From NCBI RefSeq assembly GCF_002575655.3, contig NC_053035.3, positions 93,025,322 through 93,089,321 on the forward strand: DNA of 64,000 nt, read 5' to 3'. This DNA is from Aegilops tauschii subsp. strangulata. Lineage: Eukaryota; Streptophyta; Magnoliopsida; Poales; Poaceae. Numbering within the stretch: the first letter of the stretch is position 1; the number at the start of each line of letters is the position of its first letter. Below the pieces are notes generated by a model. The model was given only the letters and a program-made list of their open reading frames with translations, ran no database searches and had not been told where the DNA came from. The position numbers and the translations under genes are program-made. Shown piece by piece: positions 46,397-57,101 of the stretch.

Positions 46397-49300
46397 CTCA
46401 CGCACGGTGGTGTTGAGTTCTTGGAGGGATCTTTTCTAGGGTTTGAGAAATTCGCAATCTTTCGGACGAAGAAAAGCCAGTTATTGGAGGGATCTACAAC
46501 AACAACCAGTTCATTAGGTCGAAATCAAAAAAAAATATCGATGACGTTCATCAATTCGTTTGGCAAGATAATCCGAGAAGATTCCAAAGGACGAGGGTTT
46601 CTGTTCGATTCAGCAAGGATTCACCGAGTCAGCGGTGCAAGTCGCCAACACGTACATGGCAAGTCCCGATCGAGTTATCTGATCAGATGAGGGATCGGAC
46701 ATGGTTTGAAAATTGACTATGCGTCTGATGGATCAAAACAAAACAAAAAGGAAAGACCAGAGGCAACCGTGTCCATGACCCGGAAAAGACGGCCACGTCT
46801 CATGGCTGGTCTCGACTCTGCCTCCCACCTAAGTCGCCGTCACCGACCCGCTCCCGTCGTCGACAAGCCTCCATCATGGCTCATATCAATCCGCCTCCAC
46901 GGCGCTTGCCACGGCGAGCCGCTTGCTCCGTTGTGGCCGGACCTGAGCCGCCCTCGCCGCGTCCGGGCTGTCCCGCCTTGCACCGTCACCGGAGGGCCTC
47001 CTCGTGTTGAGCCGCCACCGGATAGCCTCCCCGCGTTGAGCCGAACTCGGACTGATCGACCGCGCGCCCGCCTGGAATCCGATCTGAGTCGTCGCATCGC
47101 CGTGGTTCAAACCGTGAGTCGCCGTCATCCTCGTGGTTCAAACCGCCCCAATTTCGACTCCGCTGTTTCTTCTGCTGAAGGCGCGGCCGTCCGAGTCATC
47201 GTTGCCCTGGCTCGCCCTCTACATCAAGCTGTCGTGGCCGCCTCACTGGCGGGTCGCCCCTCCGGTTTTCAAGTCACCACCCCAGGCGCGTGTCCACACC
47301 TGCAGCCTCGCCTCCTGCTGCCATTCTGCTACGGCTACCTCTTGAGTCGTCGTTGCCGGTGCGCCAAGCCGCCACCGCCTAGCGCCGTCTCCCTCACGAT
47401 TCTCTGAGCCGACGCCGCCTCGAGCTCTTGTTTCCACTTCGCCGGGTGGCCCTGCCTCCAAATCAAGCCGGCCCTACAGTGCCTCTGCTCCACCATGGTC
47501 CATGGCCTTGCCTTCGGGACACCTCTGACCTCGAGTCACCTCCGTGGCTACGATCGTGTAAAATCGCCGTTGTCGCTCGCCTCAGCGCGCCTCCGCTGAC
47601 CCGTCGATGCGCCAATGCTATCACCCGCTGGAGCTACTGCTGCTCCCACGTCGCAGCGCCTCTGGCGTGGGGACCCCAAGTCGGCTATAAGTCCGCCGTT
47701 GCGGTCAACGGCCGCACCCCGGCCGCCATTTCGTCGACTCACCTTTGAGCCGTCGCGTTTTCACCTCTGCCATGGATGCGCCTCGGCCTTCACGTCAACT
47801 CACCGGAAGGCCTCCATAGCAACCTTCTCCACCATAGCGGATTGACTCCGCCGTCACGGCCGTTGAGCCGCCAGTGCCCAACAAGACTTGCCTCCGCACT
47901 TCTGAGCCATCCGCAGCGAGCCAACCACCGTGAGCTGCAGCCGCGCTGTGCCTCCGGCTCCCTCTACTTCGAATCCCGGCGCTGCCTCGGCTCTTAGGCA
48001 TCCTAGATGACCTCTATGCCTCCAGCCCGTTGAGCCACCGCCGGAGCAACCGCTCCGCGCCTCTGGATTGTATCCGTCGAGCCACTGCACGGCGAGCCGC
48101 CCGCTTCGCGGCCGCAAGCCACCACTGCTGCCTGACCTGCTGCTATGGCCTGCTGTGGCCCGCGCCTAGCCATTCTACCCGAGGCCAGCGAGCAAGCCGC
48201 CATCACCCATGGCTGCGCTCTGCCTCGCGCCACCGCCGGCCGCACCCAGAGCCGCCGTCGCGCACACATGCCAAATCGCCGCTGCCATAACTCGCGCTGA
48301 TCAAACAACTTCTATGGAGTTAGCTGCTGCCCAATCCGCTTCAATCCGCCACCGAGTCGCTGTCGCTTGCAGGTTGTTTCGCCGCTTTAAATGCAGCGAT
48401 ACCATGGCGTCGAGCTGCGGGCCACCTCTGAGTCGCCTTCGCCAGCACTCCCGCTGCGGCCTAGTTAAAACTGCGCATCCTCCTCACCTCCGAGCTGCCG
48501 TCACATCTCGAGTCACCGCCCACGAGCCGCCATTGCCGGTTCACCTCCGTCACCGAGTCGCCTTCGTCGACTCGCTGTCTACCCTGTCGTCGCCCGCGTC
48601 AGGCTGCTTCAGTCCATCTCGAGCCGGCCTCGCTCCGCCTTGGCCATGAGCCGCCGTTGCCATCGCGTTTGCCTCTGTTGTAGACGTCGTCAAGTCATCG
48701 CTTTCTGAGCCGGCCTCGCTCCGCCTTGCCCTCTGCCGCCACACTCCACCTCAACCCGGCATCCTTCTATAAACCCGCCACACCTTGAGCCGTCGGTCAC
48801 TGCGCCTTGTTCCATCTTAAGACACCATCAACACTTTTCCGCAGCAGGCCAGCTTTCACCGTGAGTCGCCGTTGGCTGGGGCCGCCGCTTCTCGCCTTCG
48901 CAGAATTGCTTTGGCTCGACCCGCCTCCGCCTCGCATAGCCGTCGCAGCTCTGCCACCGCTGTGGCCACGTTTGCGGTTTCGTGCATGTTATCTACTGCA
49001 TGTTAAAACAAACTCCACTTCAACTACGGGCGTGCACAAGAACAGCAGGGTTCAGTGTTCAACAGTGGCCAAGTCGCTGCTTCCAGCGCGCCCTAGTAGC
49101 AGAGCTTAATCAAATTCAACGAAGCCGGTTCTCATCATATTTTTTCTCAAAGATCAAGACTGCAAGCGGAGTCAAAGGGTAGCAGCCATGGTCAAATGTT
49201 TCCTCTGTAAACTCCGCTGAGCACTGGCCATTACTTCACGCAAGGACCAAGGAAAAATGCGACACACGTCGCCATCAATTTGTGTTATTTAGTACTAATT

Positions 49301-49398
49301 GCCGTGCACATGACAGACGAGTTGTGCTGGTTGCTTTACCCGTCAAAGAAACAATCTGTCAAGTTAGACTCCCACGCAATACCAACTTTATTGTTCTA
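46397..49398 (+). other. internal region of the non-autonomous element, GC-rich and without retroviral domains
   Basis: A frame through the end of the LTR and the primer site (ending 46690) has no recognisable domain. From ~46800 to 48980 the sequence is GC-rich, with GAGCCGCC, GAGTCGCC and CCGCCG motifs recurring every 20-60 bp on the plus strand. Frames are open on both strands and none resembles gag, pol or a host gene I know; the Pro/Arg/Ser-rich products look compositional. It could be captured genic sequence amplified in this family. AACTTTATTGTTCTA at 49384-49398 is the first copy of the LINE target duplication. Confidence 0.6.
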
Positions 49399-49715
49399 GT
49401 TGCATGCCTGGACTCCAAGCCGAGGCGCTAGGAGAAAAATCCTTTTTTACTCCTAGTCAAGCGCCTGATTAGGCGCCTCACGATGGAGATGCCCTTAGCT
49501 TCCCTGATGGTGCTTAGGGAATTTGCTTGTTGATCGGATCTAAAGACAACTTTGGATTTGTCCTCTTTGTCCCGGCGCTGCTTGGTGCAGCGATCGGTTT
49601 TCTGTCCCGGCGTTGGTTGGCAGCGATCGGTTCTTTTACTGCAGTTCTGGCTATTTCCCCCAGCGAGTTTTTGCAAGTCTATTATCCGTTTATTCAGATC
49701 AGGTCGCCGGGGACA

Positions 49716-50627
49716 ATGAAACTCATAAGCTGGAATTGTCGGGGACTCATGGGGACCCCGACGGTTCGTTCGCTTCTGGACATCCAGAGGCGGCATAACC
49801 CGGATGCGTTTTTTCTGGCCGAGACGCATTTGGATGAAAATAGGGCAGAAGATTTGATGAGAAGGATGGGCATGGACTACAAAATTGTTGCACCATGTCT
49901 TGATGGCAGAAAAGGTGGATTACTTCTAGTCTGGAAGAAGGAGGTGAGGATCTACTCCCGGACTACTACCTTTAGTGTCATCGATGTGACGGTTGAAGAA
50001 CGGGATGGAAGAGAGTGGAGACTCTCATGCATATACGGGGAACCCAGCTGGGATAATAAGGACTGTACGTACCGCCTACTACGGGACTTGCATGCTCAGT
50101 CTAGCCTCCCATGGGTTGCCATTGGCGACTTCAATGAGATTCTACTCTCTTCAGAGAAGGAGGGTGGAGCGCCGCGGCAGCAGGCGAGACTTCAAGCCTT
50201 CCAAGATGCGTTGTCTGATTGTTCCTTGGAGGATATAGGATACCACAGCGATAAATTCACATGGTTCCGAGGTGGCCTAAGGGAACGTTTGGATCGGGCC
50301 GTCTCTAATGCCGAATGGATGGAGATGCACCCCTTGTGTGGACTGTGCAACCTTGATATGGGGAAATCGGATCATAGACCGATATGTCTGGACACTGACT
50401 ACTTGGCCGGCGTGGCAGCCCCAAGGAAGCAGCCAGGACGTGTGTTTGAGGCCCGTTGGTTATCTGAGGAAACAGTGGAAGAAGTAGTTAAAACGGCATG
50501 GCAAAAAGCGGTCACTCAGGGGTTGTGCCCTTCGGCCAGCTCAAAGCTTGCGGCTGTTCATAGAGACTTACATGCTTGGGGTCGCAAAGTGTTCAAAGGG
50601 CCACGTGCTCGCCTACGAGCGGCATAG
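49716..50627 (+). pseudogene. LINE ORF2, apurinic-type endonuclease domain
   Basis: Start chosen at ATG 49716 because the conserved endonuclease fold begins at once (KLISWNCRGL). Further family motifs are AETHLDE (metal-binding Glu), WVAIGDFNEIL, RLDRAVSN and the C-terminal SDHRPI with the catalytic Asp-His pair. All these residues are present. The domain nicks the target DNA for priming. The frame runs on past SDHRPI and stops at a TAG (50625-50627), where the RT part should follow without a break. Confidence 0.92.
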
Positions 50628-53190
50628 AAGGAGCTAGAAAATCTAATGCGCTCATCTTTTACGGCTGAGACAAGTCTGAAACAGAAGGACCTTACGGTCT
50701 TGATCGAGAACCTGCTCGAGCAAGAAGAAATATATTGGGCACAGCGTGGGCGAGTGAACTGGTTGCGCCGAGGGGATCACAACACAAAGTTTTTTAATCA
50801 ATCAGCTTCAGCTCGTCGGCGCCGTAATCTGATCAAAAAACTGAAAAATACTAATGATGCTTGGGTGGAGGGTAATGATAACCTCAAGCCCCTTATTTTT
50901 GATTACTTCCAGGGCCTTTTTAACTCGGATGCAGGTGTGATCGATGAAGGACTAGTACATTCTGTTAAGCAGGTTGTAAATGAGGATATGAATAGGATAC
51001 TAATGGCGCCATTCACGAAGGAGGATGTTAAAAAAGCTCTCTTCCAAATAGGAGATATGAAGGCTCCTGGACCGGACGGATTACATGCTGTTTTCTTTAA
51101 ACGGTTCTGGCATATTATAGGTGATGAGCTGACAAAAGAAGTCCTTGATGCAATCATTAACAAAAAATTCCTGAAGGGTGGAATTCTACAAATGTTGTGC
51201 TCATCCCAAAGGTGGACAGGCCGGAGGTACTAACTCAGTTTAGACCCATTAGATTATGCAATGTGGTCTACAAAATTATTTCTAAGATGCTAGCGAACAG
51301 ACTAAAGAAGATCTTGCCTGAGGTAATCTCCCCAAATCAGTCGGCATTCGTTCCAGGTAGATTAATTACAGAAAATGTGCTAGTGGCTTATGAGTGTTTT
51401 CATGCAATAAAAAAAGATCGAGTTGAATGGGGCTTCTTACAGAGAATGATGCTGAAACTGGGCTTTAATTCGAGTTGGGTGGATATGATTATGGAGTGCG
51501 TTTCTTCTATAAGCTACAGGATCAGGTTTAATGACACGGAGACTGATGAGTTTATGCCCACGAGGGGGCTTAGGCAGGGGGATCCTTTACCCCTTACCTA
51601 TTTCTGTTATGCTCGGAGGGTTTATCCAGTTTATTGGCCCATGAAGAAAGCATTGGAGGAATTGATGGGTTAAGGGTTTGCAGAAACGCGCCCTCAATCT
51701 CACACCTTCTTTTTGCTGATGACTCACTTATTTTAATGAAAGCAACATATCAAAATGCACATACCTTGAAGAGGATTTTAGATACTTATTGTGCAAGCTC
51801 AGGTCAGCGGGTTAGTAATGCAAAATCCAGTATCTTTTTCAGCCCTAATACTGGAGTGTTGGTCAGGGAAGGTGTTTGTGGCATCCTGGATATCCTAACG
51901 GAAGCACTGACTGACAAGTACTTGGGTCTCCCTACTATGGTAGGAGTGGACAGAAGCGATTGCTTCCAACACCTTATTGATAGAGTTTGCCAAAGGTTGA
52001 AGGGATGGAAGGAAAAGATACTATCAGTACAAGGCAAAGAAACTTTGGTGAAATCTGTGGCGCAAGCAATCCCTTCTTATGCTATGTCTGTCTTCAAATT
52101 ACCCAAGGGGGTTTGCAAGTCAATAACAGATGAAATCGCAGGTTTTTGGTGGGGAGATGGAGAGGAAAAAAAGAAAATGCACTGGTTTGCATGGTGGAAA
52201 TTATGTGTTCCAAAGAAGAAGGGTGGCATGGGGTTTAGGGACCTTCACAGCTTTAATTTTGCTATGTTGGCAAAGCAGTGTTGGCGACTTCTCCAAAATC
52301 CTGATTCTTTGTGTGCACGTGTTCTGAGTGCTAAGTATTATCCAAATGGTGATATTCTGAAGGCAGGGCCCAAAAAGGGTTCATCGTTCACTTGGCAAAG
52401 CATTGTTGCAGGTATACAAACTTTCAAGCGAGGGTGTATTTGGCGGATAGGGTCTGGCTCACATATTAACATATGGGATGATCCCTGGATTCCTTCTAGT
52501 GAGTCAAGAAGGATCATCACACCAAAGGGAGGAACCATTCTGTCTAAGGTTGAAGAACTTATACATCCACACACGGGTCAGTGGGATGTGGAGCTCCTTC
52601 GGGACAATCTTTTACCCGTGGATGTTGTAAGAATCTTACAAATTCCTTTGCATGTTGAAGATGTAGAAGATTTTGTTGCTTGGCACTTTACAAGGTCTGG
52701 TACCTTTTCGGTGCGATCTGCTTATCACGTAGAGTTCAACCACCAATTCGGCCGTCAGTTTGGTCGATGGGATACTCCAGGTGGTTCTCGGATTAACTTA
52801 ATGTGGAAAAAACTTTGGCATCTCCGCGTCGCCAGAAAAATCAAGCACTTCGGATGGAAGGTTCTAAAGGGGGTGTTGCCATGTTTCGGTGTTCTAGCTG
52901 GAAGACACATTCCTGTAATCCCCCAATGTCCCTTCTGTAGAATTGGTTTGGAAGATATACAGCACTGCATCTTCACATGTTCAAGGGCCATGGAAGTGTG
53001 GAATGAACTTCAGATGGCAGATATAGTACAGAAGGCAGTGGTACAAGATCGCTCGGGGTCCATCACTCTGGAGATCCTCCTACAATCTGATTTTGTGATA
53101 CATGAAATACCGGCAGCAGAATTCATACTAGTGGCAATGTGGTACATTTGGTGGCAGCGGAGACAAGCGGTGAAGGGGGAAACCATATAG
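50628..53190 (+). pseudogene. LINE ORF2, reverse transcriptase and zf-RVT region, broken
   Basis: Continues ORF2 after the TAG. N-terminal RT blocks (WLRRGDHNTKFF, APGPDGLHAVFFKRFW) run to a frameshift near 51180; the next frame gives VLIPKV, FRPIRLCNVVYK and QSAFVPGRLITEN. After FHAIKK the sequence jumps straight to DRVEWGF, so ~20-25 codons holding the first catalytic Asp motif (LDMxKAYD) are deleted near 51410-51415. A second frameshift lies near 51590 after RGLRQGDPL. The second Asp pair FADD is intact (51712-51723). A zinc-finger-like zf-RVT domain follows (IKHFGWK, CPFCR, HCIFTC; ~52830-52980). The frame ends at a TAG (53188-53190). Confidence 0.92.
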
Positions 53191-53775
53191 ACTCCTGATA
53201 GAACGGCCCTATCGATTAAGGTACTGGCTACAAATTTTGTTCGAGCAAACTCACCAAACCAGCCAACCCGAAAGTTAGACCAGAGATGGAGGAAACCTGG
53301 CGCGGGTATAGTGAAAATCAACGTGGATGCATCGTTCCATGCTGATACAATGGCCGGAGCCTGTGGAGCAGTGGCGAGAGATGAACATGGGAACTTCATC
53401 GCAGCGGCGAGCTGGGTTCTGCCTCATGTCGTTTCGGCAGACTCTACAGAAATAAATGCAATAAGGTTTGGACTTATCCTTGCTGCTAATGTAGGATGTA
53501 CCAAAATTTCTATTGAATCGGACAGCCTGAATGCTCTTGAGGCGGCTTCAAACCCAGAGGCATACATGGGCGGTGATGCTGCAGTTATAACCGAAGCAAC
53601 AATCTTGGCGATGGAGTTTTCATCTGTTAGTTTCGTCCAATGCTGTAGGGAAGCCAATCTAGTAGCTGATAGCTTAGCAAAACATTGCTTTAGTGCTAGA
53701 GTTTCAGAAGTTTGGGACTCCTTTCCCCCTGACTTTATTCTTCCAAAAATTATAAATGACTTGGCCATCATTTGA
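53191..53775 (+). pseudogene. LINE ORF2, C-terminal RNase H domain
   Basis: Same frame as the preceding part after the TAG. The plant LINE RNase H (RVT_3 type) starts at KINVDASFH (~53311) and keeps the acidic residues: VDAS, ADSTEINAIRFGL, IESDSLNAL, NLVADSLAKH. It would remove RNA from the RNA:DNA hybrid. The stop is at 53773-53775, 27 bp before the A-run ends the element. Confidence 0.88.
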
Positions 53776-54340
53776 GGAATAAAGTTATTGATGATCAAAA
53801 AAAACTTTATTGTTCTACGCTCACAGACATTCTGATGGACAATGCATCACATGGAAATCATCTATCGTCCAAATATATCAGGTGATATCTGTCTAATTTA
53901 TTTTTATTGATACTTATTAATTCTGGTGAGAACGAGTACTCTGTCCAGTGTTGTTATCCGCAAGACAAATATTCACTATAAAAGTGACGCCAATACCCCG
54001 AGTACGGAGTGCGAGCCGGTGACATCTACATTGGTGTCTACGCATATTACGCTGCCTGACTCGGCCGTGATTAATTTCAGCTTCACCGTGGTGATCATCA
54101 ACTCCGCGGTGGATAATTTCTGGCCTGACATATCAGGTGAAATCCATCCAGTATGTTTTTATATTACATATTGCTTTCTTTAAAAGAGCAATTACTCTGG
54201 TTTGCAAGTTCTCCAATGCAGGACAAGTTGTCTACTGCAAAAGGGATTATTATATCATTGAGCTGTTGAATGACTCATACCGGTTTATATCACGGTCAAA
54301 TATGGAGAATCTCAAGACAACTCCTCGAGTCGTCTTAAGA

Positions 54341-56425
54341 CTCGGGGGCTACAATGACATGACTCGGCAAAATTGGCTAGTATCAGTGAATCAAGAACTC
54401 CGGGTCATTGGAGGGAAAAATAACCCGGCCCCAGAGACTACTGCTATATTGATGAAAATTTAAAGGCCGTCAGAAAATTTCCGACTCAAAATGAAGAATT
54501 CCGGTTTAAAATCCGGTTCAAGGGAAATCTGTTTTCTCGCAAAGCTTTGAAGCTCTCAATATCCGGTTCAAAAAGAATCCATCTCTCGCAGGTTCGAGTT
54601 CTCAGGAAAAATTAAAGGTTGCCAAAGAGAACTTGCTGCCATGATGCGCGGTTCAAACATGGGTATCCCGCCTTATTGGCTTATCTTATTGGTCGCTTGG
54701 GGGCTTCCTGTTCAAACATAGGTGTATTCACCAAAGAGAACATAGCGTTACTACCCTCTTGACCGAATATGTCACTTGGGGGCTTCCTGTTCAAACATAG
54801 GTGTATTCACCAAAGAGAACATAGCGTTACTACCCTCTTGACTGGCTTATTTTGTTCAAACATAGGTGTATTCACCAAAGAGGACATAACCCTTCTGGGT
54901 TATCCTGCCTGTATGTCAGCTGCTTCTCCATCAGGTAATCCTGATTGACCCGCCGAACTCTTAACAGGCAGTCTTTTAAACAAGACCCTGAACTAATTAA
55001 GGTTAAAACACTGGATTGTCATGTGAGGGCACGACTTACAGATAGCGAGGATGAACCCAGGCTATTAAGCCGCCTTCATTGAAACTTAGTTAAACCTGCC
55101 TATTTGCATGATGCTACTCCGACCTCGTGTACTCTCAATAAGTCAATTTTTAAACAAGACCCTGAACTTATCCAGGTTAAAACATTGATTGGGTCATGTG
55201 AGAGCCGGCTTACAGAAAGCGAGGATACTCCAGTGGCTATCATGCTAGTTTCATTGAAGTATTCTGTTATCATACACATACATCATCATATATTGCAGCA
55301 TACATTGCATCATCATTACATCGTCATAGCATGCATCATATGTGCATGGATATACTGGTTTATATGGCAGGAATCGGTTTTCAGGCTGGGTTATATTATT
55401 CAAATCTTTAATAGCCAACATGGCTGGATTTTTATTATGATTATCAATAACCAGTATTATGATTGAGGTTTTCAAAGCCGCTTTAGCGCAATGGCTATTA
55501 TTTTATCAATGGATATGATTTATTCTACAATGGAAGGAATAGTCCCGAGTCGATGCAGGCTTATGACCCGGCACTTGGGGGCTACATTATTCAAGTTGAG
55601 ATTACATCAAATATGCAAGTCCCATGTCACTGCCAGCATGCACCATGGCACTTGGGGGCTAATGCAAAGTCATTTTTACTTGCCTTATTAAAGACCCGAC
55701 TCATCACATCGTAATGAGCCGGCCCTTGGGGGCTACCAATTGCTCCTGCTAAAAATTCAAGGTTCAAGCCCTACGATGGAGGCCACATCATAGGATGTTA
55801 TTTTCAAATTAAGTATATATATAAAGTCCCAGCTCGGTATTATCTTACTGACCCGGCCCTTGGGGGCTACACGTTGCTGTTCAAGTCTACATGATCATAT
55901 CTACAAAGTCCCTACTCATTATTGTATAATGACCCGGCCCTTGGGGGCTACACTGGTTGAAGTTTTTTATGGGCATTAGGCAATTAAGTCCCAGGTTGCT
56001 GCAAGCATGACAACCCGGCACTTGGGGGCTACATATATGGAATATTCAGTTTTTACTAGTGACTGAGATAAACAACATGGATTTCTTCAAAGTGGCAGTA
56101 TTCATATTGAAGCAAGTCTTAAGTCATCACTTTGCTCTGCTTAAGACTTGGGGGCTACAAGTGATATGCATATAAGGAAGTTCTACATCTTCAAGTCGGC
56201 TGAAAATCAGATGAGTATTTCAAGACCAATATTTTTTGTTAAGCACTGGGAGCTGAATCAAATGAAGCTGCCCTATTGAAGAAGGAACTGACAAGGAATT
56301 AAGGATGATCAGGTACCAGCTTACAAGAATTCTTAAACCCGGAGCACAATCTGTCAAATTTGTTCTTGTGTTTGTTTTACAGAATCAGTTTAACATGGAT
56401 AAATCCAAATTAAACTGGGGGCTAA
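54341..56425 (+). repeat. polypurine-tract-like CTTGGGGGCTAC array before the 3' LTR
   Basis: CTTGGGGGCTAC or a close variant occurs at about 54341, 54696, 54775, 55574, 55651, 55725, 55859, 55940, 56021 and 56147, and the true polypurine tract CTGGGGGCTAA sits at 56415-56425 against the 3' LTR. Most copies from 55574 on are preceded by GACCCGGC or a similar block. A 0.12-kb direct repeat with AAACAAGACCCTGAACT also occurs (~54965-55085 and ~55137-55260). No coding frame is credible. Confidence 0.8.
54694..54890 (+). repeat. 79-bp tandem repeat, two and a half units
   Basis: Units at 54694-54763 and 54773-54842 are nearly identical (GGGGGCTTCCTGTTCAAACA, ATAGGTGTATTCACC, AAAGAGAACATAGCG), with a partial third at 54854-54888. 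The unit starts with a polypurine-tract-like block. Confidence 0.9.
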
Positions 56426-57101
56426 TGTCGGGGATATACCCCGCGGTATGACCCGGCCGGAAGTATGACCCGGCTAGGACTTGGTGACCCGGCAGATTAT
56501 AAGCCAGATTGTAAGCCGGTGGACAGATTATAAGCCAGATTGTAAGCCGGCAGATTGTAAGTCGGCGGACAGTGAAGCCAGATGGTGAGCCGGCGAACAG
56601 ATTATAAGCCAGATTATAAGTCAGATTGTAAGCCAGATGGTAAGCCGGCAGATAGTCATAACCCGGCAGACAGAGTAACCTGGGTTTAATAAGCCCGAGA
56701 CGTTAAGAAGCCCATGGAGAGAAGCCCGAGATGAGAAGTCAGAATAGTTTAAGTCTTAATGCGACTAGGACTCTACATGTAACCCGCCCCTTCAACTTAT
56801 ATAAGGAGGGGCAGGGCACCCCAAGAGGGGGTGAAGAATCTTAAGGCTAGACACAACTAGAGGAGAGCCGGTTTATGCGGCGACTCCCTCATGAGCATAA
56901 TGAGACCTAGCCATAAACAACATGTAGGGCTATTACCGGATGATGTTTCCCGGGGCCCGAAGCTGTCTAAATCCTTGTCTTGTGTGTTGATCCGCCTCAC
57001 GTCTCTCGTCCCGATCAACCCCTCTCAAGCTACCACATAGATGCGTTGGCCTCACGACTAAGTCCTCACACTAGGACATCTGTCGTGACAATTCCACGAC
57101 A
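56426..57101 (+). repeat. 3' LTR of the non-autonomous element (676 bp)
   Basis: Same ends as the 5' LTR, TATA box at 56798-56805. It differs by scattered substitutions and by small indels, mostly in the AAGCCAGATTG minisatellite (56485-56672), and it has an extra repeat of GTATGACCCGGC near its start. It is followed by the GATAC duplication (57102-57106). Confidence 0.93.

Larger units (their letters stand above)
49399..53802 (+). mobile_element. L1-type LINE, 5'-truncated, 4.4 kb
   Basis: Flanked by a perfect 15-bp duplication AACTTTATTGTTCTA (49384-49398 and 53803-53817) and ending in an A-run after AATAAAGTTATTGATGATC, the signature of target-primed reverse transcription. It contains ORF2 only (endonuclease, RT, zinc knuckle, RNase H); ORF1 is missing, as in most LINE copies that stop early. 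The C-terminal RNase H is typical of the plant L1 group. Several lesions make it inactive. Confidence 0.93.
45697..57101 (+). mobile_element. non-autonomous LTR retrotransposon (LARD-like), 11.4 kb with a nested LINE
   Basis: LTRs 45697-46377 and 56426-57101, both TGTCGGGG...CACGACA, flanked by identical GATAC duplications (45692-45696 and 57102-57106). A primer binding site follows the left LTR and a polypurine tract precedes the right one, so orientation is plus. Apart from the LINE, the ~5.6 kb interior has no gag, protease, RT or integrase, so it must be mobilised by an autonomous relative. Its TGTCGG ends and GGGGGCTA-type polypurine tract resemble those of Tat elements, which is the likely helper group (inference). 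Confidence 0.92.

Noticed and set aside
46706..48649. Pro/Arg/Ser-rich frames resembling a gene in the non-autonomous element
   Set aside because: No splice structure, domain or frame preference could be seen; the repeated GAGCCGCC composition keeps all frames open.
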